50,672 nucleotides of DNA, from contig JANWYN010000145.1 of assembly GCA_025055235.1 (NCBI GenBank), forward strand, positions 1 through 50,672. The letters are read 5' to 3'. Positions 1 through 8,191 of this stretch are shown here, in pieces. Below the pieces are notes generated by a model that saw nothing but the letters and a program-made list of their open reading frames with translations, was not told where the DNA came from and made no database searches. Source of the stretch: Candidatus Roseilinea sp. Lineage in GTDB: Bacteria; Chloroflexota; Anaerolineae; J036; Brachytrichaceae. Made by a program: the position numbers and the translations under genes. Within the stretch, counting starts at the first letter, position 1; each line of letters opens with the position of its first letter.

Positions 1-1586
1 TACAACGTGATGCGGCCTTCTCGGCCGGGTGGGGCAGGGGCCATACGGTAGGCATGCAGCGCGATCGCGCCGGTCGCCGTGAAGCGCGTGTCAATGTGCG
101 TCGCGTCCGAGGGGATCTCCACGCGCGGGTAGCGCTCGGGCGGGATGCCGGAGTCCACCAGCGGGCGTAGGAGCGCCCCTTGAACCACGGCTTGCAGCGC
201 AAGCAACGCCAGCGCGCCCGCAGCAAAGCTGCGCGGCAGCGCTATGAAGATCACCGCCGCGCCAGCGACGACCAAGGGGTTGAAATACAGCCACACGCGC
301 CCGGTCTCGGCGCGTGCCACATGCGCCAGGCTCAGCGCGCCAAGCGTGATCACGTAGGCCGCGGTGATCGGCAGCGCCCTCTCGCGCCAGCCGCGCGCCA
401 GCATCAGCGCCACCAGAGGCACGCCTGCCATCGTGACCTGATCCCAGGGGTGCCAGAACACGAACGGCCAGTAGGGGAATTCGATGCCCAGATGGCTGTC
501 GAACACCACGCGATAGAGCGCGAAGGGATCAAGTCCGCTCCACAGCCACATCGCGCCCCAGATCGAGGCGGCGCCGAGGGCGGCCAGGAGAAGCGCAGCA
601 CCGATGCGCTTGGCCAGCCCCGGCAACGTTGCCGACGGCACGAGTTGTAGCAGGCGCACCGCAGCGTACACCAGCGCAATCAGCGCGATGGGGATCGCGC
701 CGAACGTCATGAACGTGGCCACCGAGAACGCGAAGCCGGCCCACCACGCAAAGCGCAGCCGCTGCTCGCGCACCAGCCGTTCAGCGAAGTAGAGGATAGT
801 CACCGTCGCCAATGCGATGCCGCGGTCGAACTGAGAAACCCACAGGCTCAGCCCGGGCGTGAGGCCATATAGGCCGACCGCCCACGCCGCCGTGCGCTCG
901 TCGGCCAGCCGTCGCACCCAGGCGAAGAGCGGCCATGCCACCAGCATCGCCAGCGCGCCCTCGGCGATCATGCCAACCCACGCGCCGGCCATGATCGGCG
1001 CAGGGGTGCTAACGCTGCGCAGGCTGTGACAGCTCTGGGGGCGCAGGAGGTCGGCTGCTGCTTCGACCCACGCCTGCGGCGGCAAACGAAACAGCCAGGC
1101 GCCGGCGGTGAAGATCAGCGAAAGCCCCGGCGGATGGCGCATCTGGTGGACGGGGTAGGTCGGCGCGCGCTCCGGGTAACGCCCGATGAAATCGCGCACG
1201 TCCTCGACGAATGCGCCGACCGTCCAGTAGCCGCCGGTGCCCCAGTCGAATGTGCGGCGCGCGACGCCGGCGAACGGGTCGGGTTCGGTGGCCATCGTGA
1301 CGAAGAGCTGCAGCGCCAATCCGCCGGCAATGAACAACGCGACCAGCGCGCGTTTGTGCGCCGGTGAAAGTTGCGCCGGCGCCTCATGCAGCAAGCGCCA
1401 GAGCAGCACCGCGTAGAGCGCTGCCGTCGCGCCGATGGCAAGCGCGATGGCCGGGGAGACGCCGAAATCGCGCTCCCACAAGATGAGAACGTCGCGGCGA
1501 GGGTAGAACAGCAACATGCCCACGTAGAGCAACGTAGGCAGGGCGATCACGACCAGCGTCCCAAGCGCTGCTTTGCGCGTCAGCAT
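1..1586 (-). CDS. Multi-pass membrane glycosyltransferase-like protein (GT39/ArnT-like), 3' end cut by window
   Basis: Reading the minus strand from the ATG at 1586 gives an open frame of at least 528 codons that runs off the window, so the C-terminus is missing. The protein is strongly hydrophobic with many predicted membrane segments; the first follows directly after the start (MLTRKAALGTLVVIALPTLL). A large loop at about residues 100-160 carries acidic residues (EPDPF, near 106) and the motif HQMRHPPGLSL. An acidic first loop followed by HPP is typical of lipid-linked sugar transferases of the PMT/ArnT (GT39, GT83) and DUF2029-like type, which move sugars from polyprenyl carriers outside the membrane. 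The exact family and substrate cannot be told. No Shine-Dalgarno is seen; TAAGCT lies 6 nt before the ATG (1593-1598) and could serve as a leaderless -10 element. Confidence 0.75.
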   Translation of the reverse strand, partial: MLTRKAALGTLVVIALPTLLYVGMLLFYPRRDVLILWERDFGVSPAIALAIGATAALYAVLLWRLLHEAPAQLSPAHKRALVALFIAGGLALQLFVTMATEPDPFAGVARRTFDWGTGGYWTVGAFVEDVRDFIGRYPERAPTYPVHQMRHPPGLSLIFTAGAWLFRLPPQAWVEAAADLLRPQSCHSLRSVSTPAPIMAGAWVGMIAEGALAMLVAWPLFAWVRRLADERTAAWAVGLYGLTPGLSLWVSQFDRGIALATVTILYFAERLVREQRLRFAWWAGFAFSVATFMTFGAIPIALIALVYAAVRLLQLVPSATLPGLAKRIGAALLLAALGAASIWGAMWLWSGLDPFALYRVVFDSHLGIEFPYWPFVFWHPWDQVTMAGVPLVALMLARGWRERALPITAAYVITLGALSLAHVARAETGRVWLYFNPLVVAGAAVIFIALPRSFAAGALALLALQAVVQGALLRPLVDSGIPPERYPRVEIPSDATHIDTRFTATGAIALHAYRMAPAPPGREGRITL

Positions 1587-1621
1587 AGGCACAGCTTACC
1601 GCAGCGAGTATCCCGGGCCAC

Positions 1622-1745
1622 GCTCAATCGTCGCGCACCACGCAACGCGCAAGACGCAAGACGCACGACGTAGGACACAGGACGTCAAGCGTAAAACGTG
1701 CCGCCTGCAACGTGTAACCTGCAACCTGCAACGTGCAACGCGATA
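1622..1745. repeat. Degenerate short-period array (GACGCAAGACG / CTGCAACGTG units)
   Basis: This gap between two minus-strand genes is filled by degenerate units of about 7-10 bp: first variants of acgcaagacgcacgacg and taggacacaggacg, then variants of cctgcaacgtg. Its first part shares words with the array at 6028-6209. No gene is visible in it. Confidence 0.7.
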
Positions 1746-1751
1746 CGCCCC

Positions 1752-4424
1752 TCACCCCGCCAGCCAAGCCAACACCCACGCCGCCATCGGGCTTCCACCG
1801 GAAATCAGCCGAGGGTCGCCGGCCGGCGCGTCGAAGCCCAGCGTGGTCGCCACCAGCCGGCCCGCGCCGAGCGCGACCTCGACGACGTACTCGCGCCAGG
1901 TCATCGCCCGCGCGTCGAAGCGCCGCCACAGCGGGCGCACCGCGGCAGGGTCGCACCCGAGCCGCTGCGCCAGCCGGCTGGCGTCCATCGCGCAGTCGGT
2001 CGCCAGGTCGTAGCACCGCGCATCAATGCAGGGGCGATCCGGCGGCAAGCCTAGCGCAGCCGCAAGCTCCGGCGCGAGCACGTGAATCGCCTCCCGCCAA
2101 AACGGGCAGGGCGCGACGAAGTCGCTCGTCCGCGGCGCGAGCAGCACGACCCGCTCGCCGGCGCGCGTCCGCGCCGCTACTGCGTCGAGGTCCGTCTCGC
2201 AGCGCGCCTGGCGCAGCGCCGCCGCCGGTTGTCGCAGGCCGGCTGGCGCGACGCACAGCGTCCAGGCGTTGGCGATCTCGCCCGTGCCGCCGGCGGCGAG
2301 CGTCGCCTCCAGGCGCAGGACGCGCAGGCGATTCACCTCGCCGGCGGCATCGAGCGGCGCGATATGGATCCGCCCGACCTCACGAACGGCGCCGGGCGCG
2401 ATGCTGCCGGTGGACAAAACGCCCTCGGCAAGCACAGTGGAAGAGCCGTAGGGTAGGGCGCGGACGCCGTTCTGCGCCGCCCCTGGCGCGCCGGCAGTAG
2501 CACGCTGCAGCGCGCGCACCCTGCCGGGCTGAGAGGCCACGTCTGCCTCCGACGGCGAATCACTCTCCAGCAGCCGCCAGCGCAGCTCGGCGCGGCGCAG
2601 CGGCCCTGCGCCGTTCGACAGGGCGATGTGCAGCTCCAGCGGCTCGTCGCTCCACCAGCAGCACGGGTCGCGATACACCGGCCGGTCGCCGCCATGCACC
2701 CAGCGCCGCCGCCGCTCGCGATCCATCACCAGCACGCGATCGGCGTTGAAACGGCGCCACGCGTCGGGGTTGAACTTCAGCTCCCCGAAGTCATCCACCA
2801 CACCGGAGGTGGCGATGGGCGTGTCGCGCCAGCCGGTCACCACGTAGCCGCCGGTCGCGTGTCGCCGGCGCACCTGCTCCAGGATAAACTTGCGCACCTC
2901 GGTCGCCTGCAACCGGCCCAGGCGGGTCAGGGCCGCGCCGCCATCGGCGACGCCGGCAGCCCGCAAGCGTTGCGCGTGCTCGCGCGCCCAGGTCAGCTCG
3001 TCGCGCTGCATGGTGACCGGGCCGGTGACCCAGAAGGGCGGCGCGCCGGCATCGAGCCGCGACCAATCGCGCATGGTGTCGGCGTCGCAGAACTCGCCGT
3101 AGATCCACGGCTTGGCCGGCAGATACGGCCGCGCAAAGTGCGCATTGAGCGCCTCGAACTGGTGCAGCTCGGCGTAGAAGTGGTAGTCGTAGAAGTCGCC
3201 CTGATCCGAGAGGCTGCCGTAGGCTTCGCCGGAGCCGCTGTTGTCGCACAGCAGCGCGTTGGGCAGCCAGCGCCGGGCCAGGTCGCGCAACTGCGCCAGG
3301 AAGCGCGCGTCCACCTCCGCGCCCAGCTCGCAGCCCAGGCTGGCGATGACGATGGACGGGTGGTGATGCACCCGCCGCAGGATGGCCGCATATTCGCGCA
3401 GGGCCAGCACCCGAAAAGCCGGCGTCACCTGCGGCAGCCACATGGGCAACTCCAGCCACAGGAACATGCCGGTTTCGTCGGCGACGTCGAAGATCGCCTC
3501 GTCCGGCACATACAGGCACAGCTTGAAGAGGTTGAAGCCCAGCCGGCGCGCCGTGGCGAAGGCGTCGCGCACCTCGCCGAGCGATGGGGTAGGGCACAAT
3601 CGCTTCTCGTCCCAGCCCCAGTCGAGCACGCCGCGGAAGTGAACCGGTGCGCCGTTGAGCAGCGTCTGCTCGCCACGGGCGCGCACGTCGCGAAAGCCGA
3701 TGCGCCGTTCGACGCGTGCGCCGCCCAGCTCGACGGCCAGCGCGTAGGTCTGCGGCGTCTCCGGCGACCAGCGCACGTGCTCGTCCACGCGCAGCGTCGC
3801 GCTGAACGCGCCGCGATCCTTCACGACCACCGGCGCCGTCGCGCCCAGCGCATCTATGCGGGCGACGCCGGCTGTGACGCGCGATGCATCCTCCACGCCC
3901 ACCAGCCGGCCGTCCACGCGCACGACGCCGCGCGCGTTGCTTTGCACGCGCAGGCCTGTGATCGCCGGGCCGGCCAGCCGGCGCAGGCGGATCGGTTGCC
4001 AGATGCCGCCGAAGGTGTTGCACACGTCAGGCAAGAAGCCGGCCAGCGACTCGCGCAGCTTGTAGCGACCTTCGCCCGGCTTCCACACCTCCAGCTCCAG
4101 CAGGTTCTCGCCCGCGCGCAGGAACGGCGTGACGTCCACCTGCCAGCGCGACCACATGCCGGTGTGCGCGCCGGCGGGCCGGTCGTTCACGCGAACGATG
4201 GCGGCGAAGCCCACCGCATCGCACTCCAGCAGCCAGCGGCCGCCGGACGGGTCGTCGAGCGTGAACGTCCGCCGGTAGATGGCCGGCCCTTCGGTCAGGC
4301 GGTCGCCGGTCTCGGCCTCCCAGGCCGCCGGGACGCGAACCGTGCGCCAGTCACCATCGCCCAGCCGGAAGTGCCACGCGCCGTCGAGCGGGATGACGAG
4401 GCTGCGGTCGTCTTCGAGAAGCAT
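1752..4424 (-). CDS. Glycoside hydrolase family 2 protein (beta-galactosidase/glucuronidase-like)
   Basis: An 890-residue protein with the family 2 layout: an N-terminal jelly-roll sugar-binding domain (about 10-150), an immunoglobulin-like domain (about 155-255), a TIM barrel (about 260-560), and a long C-terminal extension with beta-rich and alpha/beta segments (to 890). Both catalytic glutamates can be placed: the acid/base in SLGCELG (E366) and the nucleophile in IYGEFCD (E444). GH2 enzymes cleave beta-linked galactose, glucuronate or mannose from glycan ends; the substrate here is not clear. No signal peptide is seen, so it probably acts inside the cell. A REP-like element lies between it and the upstream gene on the same strand. 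A dispersed repeat copy (2452-2480) is built into the coding sequence and encodes a linker near residue 655. Confidence 0.85.
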   Translation of the reverse strand: MLLEDDRSLVIPLDGAWHFRLGDGDWRTVRVPAAWEAETGDRLTEGPAIYRRTFTLDDPSGGRWLLECDAVGFAAIVRVNDRPAGAHTGMWSRWQVDVTPFLRAGENLLELEVWKPGEGRYKLRESLAGFLPDVCNTFGGIWQPIRLRRLAGPAITGLRVQSNARGVVRVDGRLVGVEDASRVTAGVARIDALGATAPVVVKDRGAFSATLRVDEHVRWSPETPQTYALAVELGGARVERRIGFRDVRARGEQTLLNGAPVHFRGVLDWGWDEKRLCPTPSLGEVRDAFATARRLGFNLFKLCLYVPDEAIFDVADETGMFLWLELPMWLPQVTPAFRVLALREYAAILRRVHHHPSIVIASLGCELGAEVDARFLAQLRDLARRWLPNALLCDNSGSGEAYGSLSDQGDFYDYHFYAELHQFEALNAHFARPYLPAKPWIYGEFCDADTMRDWSRLDAGAPPFWVTGPVTMQRDELTWAREHAQRLRAAGVADGGAALTRLGRLQATEVRKFILEQVRRRHATGGYVVTGWRDTPIATSGVVDDFGELKFNPDAWRRFNADRVLVMDRERRRRWVHGGDRPVYRDPCCWWSDEPLELHIALSNGAGPLRRAELRWRLLESDSPSEADVASQPGRVRALQRATAGAPGAAQNGVRALPYGSSTVLAEGVLSTGSIAPGAVREVGRIHIAPLDAAGEVNRLRVLRLEATLAAGGTGEIANAWTLCVAPAGLRQPAAALRQARCETDLDAVAARTRAGERVVLLAPRTSDFVAPCPFWREAIHVLAPELAAALGLPPDRPCIDARCYDLATDCAMDASRLAQRLGCDPAAVRPLWRRFDARAMTWREYVVEVALGAGRLVATTLGFDAPAGDPRLISGGSPMAAWVLAWLAG
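2452..2480. repeat. Dispersed GGTAGGGCGCGGACGCCGTT element, copy inside the GH2 gene
   Basis: The plus strand reads ggtagggcgcggacgccgtt followed by ctgcgccgc. It is nearly identical to the intergenic copy at 26384-26412 and has the same design as the copy at 19213-19238: GGTAG, then a short hairpin with CGGA facing TCCG. Here it is translated in frame on the minus strand. Confidence 0.6.
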
Positions 4425-4462
4425 GCTCGAAAGAACCTGGGAGAGCGTCTCTTAAAAGGTCC

Positions 4463-4550
4463 GTCATGCCCGCGAATGCGGGCATCCAGAGCCTGCGCAC
4501 GGCTGACTTCCCTGTCATCCCCATGAAGATGGGGATTGCGCGGGAATGAC
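4463..4550. repeat. REP-like double-hairpin element
   Basis: The element is bounded by gtcatgcccgcg and cgcgggaatgac, a 12-bp inverted pair with one mismatch. Inside are two hairpins: atgcccgcgaatgcgggcat (4466-4485) and catccccatgaagatgggga (from about 4516). GTCATxCCCGCG ends are typical of widespread bacterial REP/MITE-like elements. It sits in the 231-bp gap between the PhyH and GH2 genes. Confidence 0.7.
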
Positions 4551-4655
4551 AATTGTGTCGCTGTCGTGATTATGCAGGCCGAAGATTGATTGCATCGGAG
4601 TTTAAGACGCTCTGCAGGAAGGAGATGCGCGGGTCTCGTCAGCTTCTGCTCCGTG

Positions 4656-5498
4656 CTACCAGCGATCCAGGCCGAGCAGCTTGCGACCGAGCGGCGTGAG
4701 CTCGGCCGTCTTGCCGCGCAGCTCCTCCAGCCGGCGCGGGTCGCCGGGGAAAGCGCGGTCGTAGGGCGGCTTCTGCCGGTTGCGCCAGCGCTCGATGCGC
4801 GCGAGCCGCTCTTCCTCGCTGCCCACGGGGAACATGGTGATGTATTGCGCCAGGCGCGGCTTGTTGGAGACGTTGTGGCCGTTGCCGTGCGCCAGCAGCG
4901 TGTCCCAGATCAGCAAGTCGCCGGCGCGCATGGGGATCGGCGTGACGCGCATGCCCGGCGGCAGCGCGTTCAAGTCCGGCACGTAAGGGTTGCGGTCGGC
5001 CGGCTGCGTCGCGATCCATTGCTCCAGGTTGCGATGGAAGCCCGGAATGCACTGGAAGCCGCCCATGTCCGCGCTGGTGTCGGTGAGCGCCAGCACGCCC
5101 TGCACGCGGAAGGGCACGGGCAGCTTGCTGGTGTCCACGTCCCAGTGGATGAAGCCCTTGTGGTCATACTCGGGGTGGGCCGGATGCTGAGGCGGCTTCA
5201 TGGAGGCGCGGTCCTCGCTGACCCACAGCGCCTCCGTGCCGTAGATCTCGGCGAAGGCCTGGTGCACGCGCGGGTGCTGGCGGTTGTTCCATAGCGCCTG
5301 GTGCTGATACAGCTCGACCATGCCGTTGGGCCGGTGAGGTGGCCGGTACCAGTCCTCCGGGTCGTTCGGGTCCATGCCGAGGAATTCGAAGATCGCGTCA
5401 ATCACGGCCTGCAAGTTTTCGGGTGGCACGGCCTCGTGCACGATCACGTAGCCGTTCTCGCGGAAGAAATCCAGGTCGGCGGGTGTAAAGATGCTCAT
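4656..5498 (-). CDS. Phytanoyl-CoA dioxygenase (PhyH) family protein
   Basis: A 280-residue cytosolic protein starting at MSIFTPADLDFF; a longer frame exists upstream, but it would overlap the divergent nuclease gene and has no family similarity. It has the non-haem Fe(II)/2-oxoglutarate fold: iron ligands H118 and D120 in GFIHWDVD, the distal histidine H204 in LLAHGNGHN, and R215 (SNKPR) as candidate 2-oxoglutarate anchor. Family members hydroxylate small molecules, lipids or modified sugars; the substrate cannot be inferred. No Shine-Dalgarno is visible. GTGACA, 17 bp and CATACT end 7 nt before the ATG, suggesting a leaderless transcript. The start is only about 25 bp from the divergent nuclease start, so the two genes' control regions overlap each other's 5' ends. 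Confidence 0.85.
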   Translation of the reverse strand: MSIFTPADLDFFRENGYVIVHEAVPPENLQAVIDAIFEFLGMDPNDPEDWYRPPHRPNGMVELYQHQALWNNRQHPRVHQAFAEIYGTEALWVSEDRASMKPPQHPAHPEYDHKGFIHWDVDTSKLPVPFRVQGVLALTDTSADMGGFQCIPGFHRNLEQWIATQPADRNPYVPDLNALPPGMRVTPIPMRAGDLLIWDTLLAHGNGHNVSNKPRLAQYITMFPVGSEEERLARIERWRNRQKPPYDRAFPGDPRRLEELRGKTAELTPLGRKLLGLDRW

Positions 5499-5523
5499 GT
5501 GGCGAAGTATGGCGCAAGAAAGT

Positions 5524-6027
5524 ATGCTTGTCACTGTGATCAAGCGCATCGTCCTTCCCCTCGTCGCCTTGTTCTCTTTGATCGGTGTCCTGGCGTTCTT
5601 CCTGCTCGGCCCATCCAAAGTCGCATTGCCGAATGGCGAAGATGCGCGCGTCGTATACGTGGTGGACGGCGACACCATCCACGTCGAGATCGCCGGCCAG
5701 ACCTACCGCGTGCGCTATATCGGCATTGACGCGCCGGAGAGCACGAGCGAGATCGAGTGCTTCGGGCGCGAGGCAACCGACTTCAACCGGGCGCTGGTGG
5801 CCGGCCAGCGCCTGCGTCTGGAACGCGACGTGAACGAGACCGACCGCTACGGGCGACTGTTGCGCTACGCCTACCTGCCCGACGGGCGCATGGTGAACGA
5901 GGTGTTGGTGCGCGAGGGTTATGCGCTGGCGCGCTCGTTCCCGCCGGACGTGAAGCATCAGGATCGCCTGCGCGACGCCGAACGCGACGCCCGCCAGGCC
6001 CGCCGGGGATTATGGGGGAAGTGTTGA
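5524..6027 (+). CDS. Thermonuclease-like secreted or membrane-anchored nuclease
   Basis: Starting from the ATG at 5524 the protein has 167 residues: an N-terminal hydrophobic segment (IVLPLVALFSLIGVLAFFLL; signal peptide or anchor) and then a staphylococcal-nuclease OB-fold domain. The active-site pattern is complete: VVDGDTI, R and E spaced as in RYIGIDAPE, and a second arginine in DRYGRLLRYAY followed by MVNEVLVREGYA. Such enzymes cleave DNA and RNA outside the membrane with calcium. The frame is also open from ATGs at 5491, 5497 and 5509; 5524 was chosen because it places the hydrophobic segment at the N-terminus with a weak aagaaag upstream. It is divergent from the PhyH gene. Confidence 0.88.
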   Translation: MLVTVIKRIVLPLVALFSLIGVLAFFLLGPSKVALPNGEDARVVYVVDGDTIHVEIAGQTYRVRYIGIDAPESTSEIECFGREATDFNRALVAGQRLRLERDVNETDRYGRLLRYAYLPDGRMVNEVLVREGYALARSFPPDVKHQDRLRDAERDARQARRGLWGKC

Positions 6028-6209
6028 GGTGTCAGGGGCCAGGGGCCGGGGATCGGAGGTCAGGGGCCAGGCATCGTGTGTCGCGTCTTTTCGTCTTGCG
6101 TCCTGCGTCCTACGTCCTACGTCTTGCGTCTTGCCTATCACGTAAGACGCATGACGCAGGACATCCTCTGACCTCTGATCTCTGACTTCTGACCTTCTGA
6201 CCTCCGCCC
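6028..6209. repeat. Nested inverted array of degenerate short repeats
   Basis: The whole gap between the nuclease and recombinase genes is repeat sequence. From left to right: variants of ggaggtcaggggcc, then cgtcctgcgtcctacgtc units, a short centre near 6130, then the inverted words cgtaagacgcatgacgcagg, and finally ctgacctctgatctctgac units. The left and right halves are roughly complementary, so the stretch could fold as one long imperfect stem. No gene is visible. Confidence 0.65.
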
Positions 6210-7205
6210 CTACTTCCTCCCCGCCGCCTCCTTCGCGCTCAGGCCATAGGTGTTGAGCTGGTCGCGCAGCACGGCAGTGCGCGTGTGGGCATAGACGATG
6301 CGCGTGGTCTCCGGCGAGGCGTGGCCGAGGTAGGCCTGCACGCTCTCCAGCGGCATGCCTTCATTGAGCAGTTGGGTAGCGCGGTAGTGCCGGAAGGCGT
6401 GCGGCGACGCAGCCTTGCTTAAGCCCAGCGCTTTCGCCGCGCGCTTCACCGCGCGCCAGATGCTCATGCGTGTGAGCGGCTGGCCTTTGTTGCGGCGGTG
6501 GCTGATGAACAGGGCGGGGTAGGGGTCGTAGTTCGGCAAGCTCACTACATCGCGTTCGTTGCAGTATGCCCGAATGGCGGCCTGCGCCTCCGGCGTGAGG
6601 AAGAGCATGCGTTGCTTGTTGCCTTTGCCGGTGATCAGCACTTCGCTCGCCCGGCCATCGGCCACCTGCGCGCGCGTGAGCGAAGCCACTTCGCTCACGC
6701 GGCCGGCGGAGGCGTAGAGCGTGTGCATGATCGCCCGGTCGCGCAGCAGCTCTAGGCGTTTCACCCTAGAACGTTCGTTCGATTTTTCGTCGGGTTCGGG
6801 CAGCGGCTGTTCGTCGTAGTAGGTGATGATGCGCGGCAGGTCGGGGTCAACGGCGCGGTGGCGGTAGCCGGCGCGGGCGTCGCCGCGCGAGACGCGCAGC
6901 TTAGCTTCAGCTTTAGCTCGATTGAATCCCGCCGGCAACATATCGTGCGCGTCCATCCACTGCAATAGCCGGCGCAGTGACGCGAGGTATAGCCGGCGCG
7001 TGGCGCGGGCGAACTTGCGCTTGGCGAGGAAGGCGCTGAAGCGCTGCAGCACATCGTCGTTCAACTCAAGCTTCGCCTCGACTGCCAGAGACAGGCCGGC
7101 TTTGTAGGCGGCGCGCGTGTTATCGCTGGCGTCGTGCAGCGAGGCGAGGAACGCCTGCACGAGCGCGTCGGTCACGGCGGTGGGCGATGGGGCATCTGGC
7201 ATCAT
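6210..7205 (-). CDS. Tyrosine recombinase/integrase (XerC/XerD-like)
   Basis: A 331-residue site-specific recombinase. Residues 10-100 form a SAM-like core-binding domain and about 120-320 the catalytic domain. The active-site set is complete: R169 (ASAGR), lysine near 194-197 (GKGNKQR), H269 and R272 (HAFRHYR), H295 (LGHAS) and the nucleophile Y305 (IVYAHT). The length and the absence of an extra arm-binding domain resemble XerC/D housekeeping recombinases or simple integrases rather than phage lambda-type integrases. A second ATG is at 7202. No mobile-element cargo is obvious next to it, but repeats lie on both sides. Its promoter has an unusual palindrome in the spacer (see 7212-7252). Confidence 0.9.
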   Translation of the reverse strand: MMPDAPSPTAVTDALVQAFLASLHDASDNTRAAYKAGLSLAVEAKLELNDDVLQRFSAFLAKRKFARATRRLYLASLRRLLQWMDAHDMLPAGFNRAKAEAKLRVSRGDARAGYRHRAVDPDLPRIITYYDEQPLPEPDEKSNERSRVKRLELLRDRAIMHTLYASAGRVSEVASLTRAQVADGRASEVLITGKGNKQRMLFLTPEAQAAIRAYCNERDVVSLPNYDPYPALFISHRRNKGQPLTRMSIWRAVKRAAKALGLSKAASPHAFRHYRATQLLNEGMPLESVQAYLGHASPETTRIVYAHTRTAVLRDQLNTYGLSAKEAAGRK

Positions 7206-7211
7206 GCCTAC

Positions 7212-7252
7212 ATTGTAACACAGAATGTTACTTAATCAACATTGTGTAACAC
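7212..7252 (-). promoter_or_regulatory. Recombinase promoter with palindrome and direct repeats
   Basis: On the minus strand TTGATT, a 16-bp spacer and TACAAT (-10 at 7212-7217) precede the ATG at 7205 by only 6 nt. The spacer and -10 contain the inverted repeat GTAACA-TTCTG-TGTTAC (7215-7231). A second related word, GTGTTACACAATG, lies at 7240-7252, repeating GTGTTACAATG. This could be an operator or a recombination site for the adjacent recombinase. Confidence 0.45.
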
Positions 7253-7270
7253 AACTAGTCAAATTACTCG

Positions 7271-7301
7271 GCGTTTAACGCGCTCTGAGCGCGTTAAACG
7301 C
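7271..7301 (-). terminator. Perfect hairpin after ykoE
   Basis: GCGTTTAACGCGCT, a CTG loop and the exact reverse complement form a 14-bp stem 6 bp beyond the ykoE stop codon. The T-tract is poor (CGAGTAATTTG follows on the minus strand), so termination is plausible but not certain. It also separates ykoE from the recombinase promoter. Confidence 0.5.
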
Positions 7302-7306
7302 TGATG

Positions 7307-8008
7307 TTACGCCTTAGCCACGCCGGGCAACTCTCTAGTCGCGCGTCTCTGGCTTTCACGAGCAACGAGATAGCCAATCCCACCAGCAACTATAGAAATC
7401 CCAATGAGCGAGCTGAGCATAGTCAACACGGTCTCCTGAAGGCCGAGATACAGATAGTACTGGGTCACATACAGCCCGGTTAGCCATTCGAGAAAGGCAC
7501 CTGCGGCGCCAGCCGTAACCCACACGGGCAACGACCAGTTTGCATATCTTGCGAAGCCAAACACCGCCTCTGGCCCTAGCCCCTCAAGCAGACCGACGAA
7601 TGCCACCATGTTAAATACGCTGAACTCGTACACATAGCGACCATCGTTCGACTGACCCAGGAGCTGGCCGTGCGGCAAAGGCGTCGGCGTCACTGCGTAA
7701 ACATGGGTGTAGGCCTCCCCCATCACGTCAATCGGATAGCCGCCGAGAAACCATTGCGCGAACAGCACCTCGAGCACTGCTGCGAGTGTCTCCGTGAATA
7801 GACAAGCTCCCGGCTTGCGCACTAGCGCCATGCCGATGAACCCTGCCAGAAACCAGACGCCGTTGATGAAGCTGCTGACCCAAAGCGGTAAGCGCAGCTG
7901 GCCAAGCAGGAAGTCATAGAGGAAGTCCCACGCAATGAACACCCAAGCGAAGACAAACGCAACGCCGAGCATGACTAGGAAATCGCGCCGCGTCCACTCA
8001 AATGACAT
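7307..8008 (-). CDS. ykoE: YkoE-like thiamine/HMP ECF transporter substrate-binding membrane subunit
   Basis: A 233-residue integral membrane protein with about six hydrophobic segments. The segment MALVRKPGACLFTETLAAVL matches the YkoE-type S component. YkoE captures thiamine or its pyrimidine precursor and normally works with the ATPase YkoD and transmembrane YkoC. Neither partner is present here; the next gene is a recombinase, so the energising module must be encoded elsewhere if the importer works. The start at MSFEW was chosen over an upstream in-frame start because a strong AAGGAGG lies 11 nt before it (8020-8026). The TPP riboswitch upstream independently supports a thiamine role. Confidence 0.85.
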   Translation of the reverse strand: MSFEWTRRDFLVMLGVAFVFAWVFIAWDFLYDFLLGQLRLPLWVSSFINGVWFLAGFIGMALVRKPGACLFTETLAAVLEVLFAQWFLGGYPIDVMGEAYTHVYAVTPTPLPHGQLLGQSNDGRYVYEFSVFNMVAFVGLLEGLGPEAVFGFARYANWSLPVWVTAGAAGAFLEWLTGLYVTQYYLYLGLQETVLTMLSSLIGISIVAGGIGYLVARESQRRATRELPGVAKA

Positions 8009-8105
8009 AGGCTCTCGGTCCTCCTTTACATTCACAACGCTGCGCTGGCCGTGACGCAGCCGGCTTGATACACGACCGAAGAGCCGCGCGAACGAGGAAA
8101 CACAA

Positions 8106-8135
8106 ATCGCCTCGCGCGGCCATGCACGAGGCGAT
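8106..8135 (-). terminator. Terminator hairpin in the TPP riboswitch leader
   Basis: ATCGCCTCG and CGAGGCGAT form a 9-bp stem, followed on the minus strand by TTGTGTTTCC. It lies between the TPP aptamer and ykoE, where an expression platform is expected. A competing small hairpin, GCGCC-TTACAGT-GGCGC (8162-8178), lies between aptamer and terminator. Confidence 0.6.
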
Positions 8136-8191
8136 CAGTTCGATTCGATGCCGAGAGGGACGCGCCACTGTAAGGCGCGACGCGCTCTCGC

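Noticed and set aside
2791..4023. 410-codon minus-strand frame inside the GH2 gene
   Set aside because: A shifted-frame shadow of the same gene; Arg/Ala-rich, no recognisable motif.
2628..4526. 632-codon plus-strand open frame opposite the GH2 gene
   Set aside because: The translation is rich in His, Arg, Ala and Gln with no domain; it is the antisense shadow of the glycosidase, which has both catalytic glutamates.
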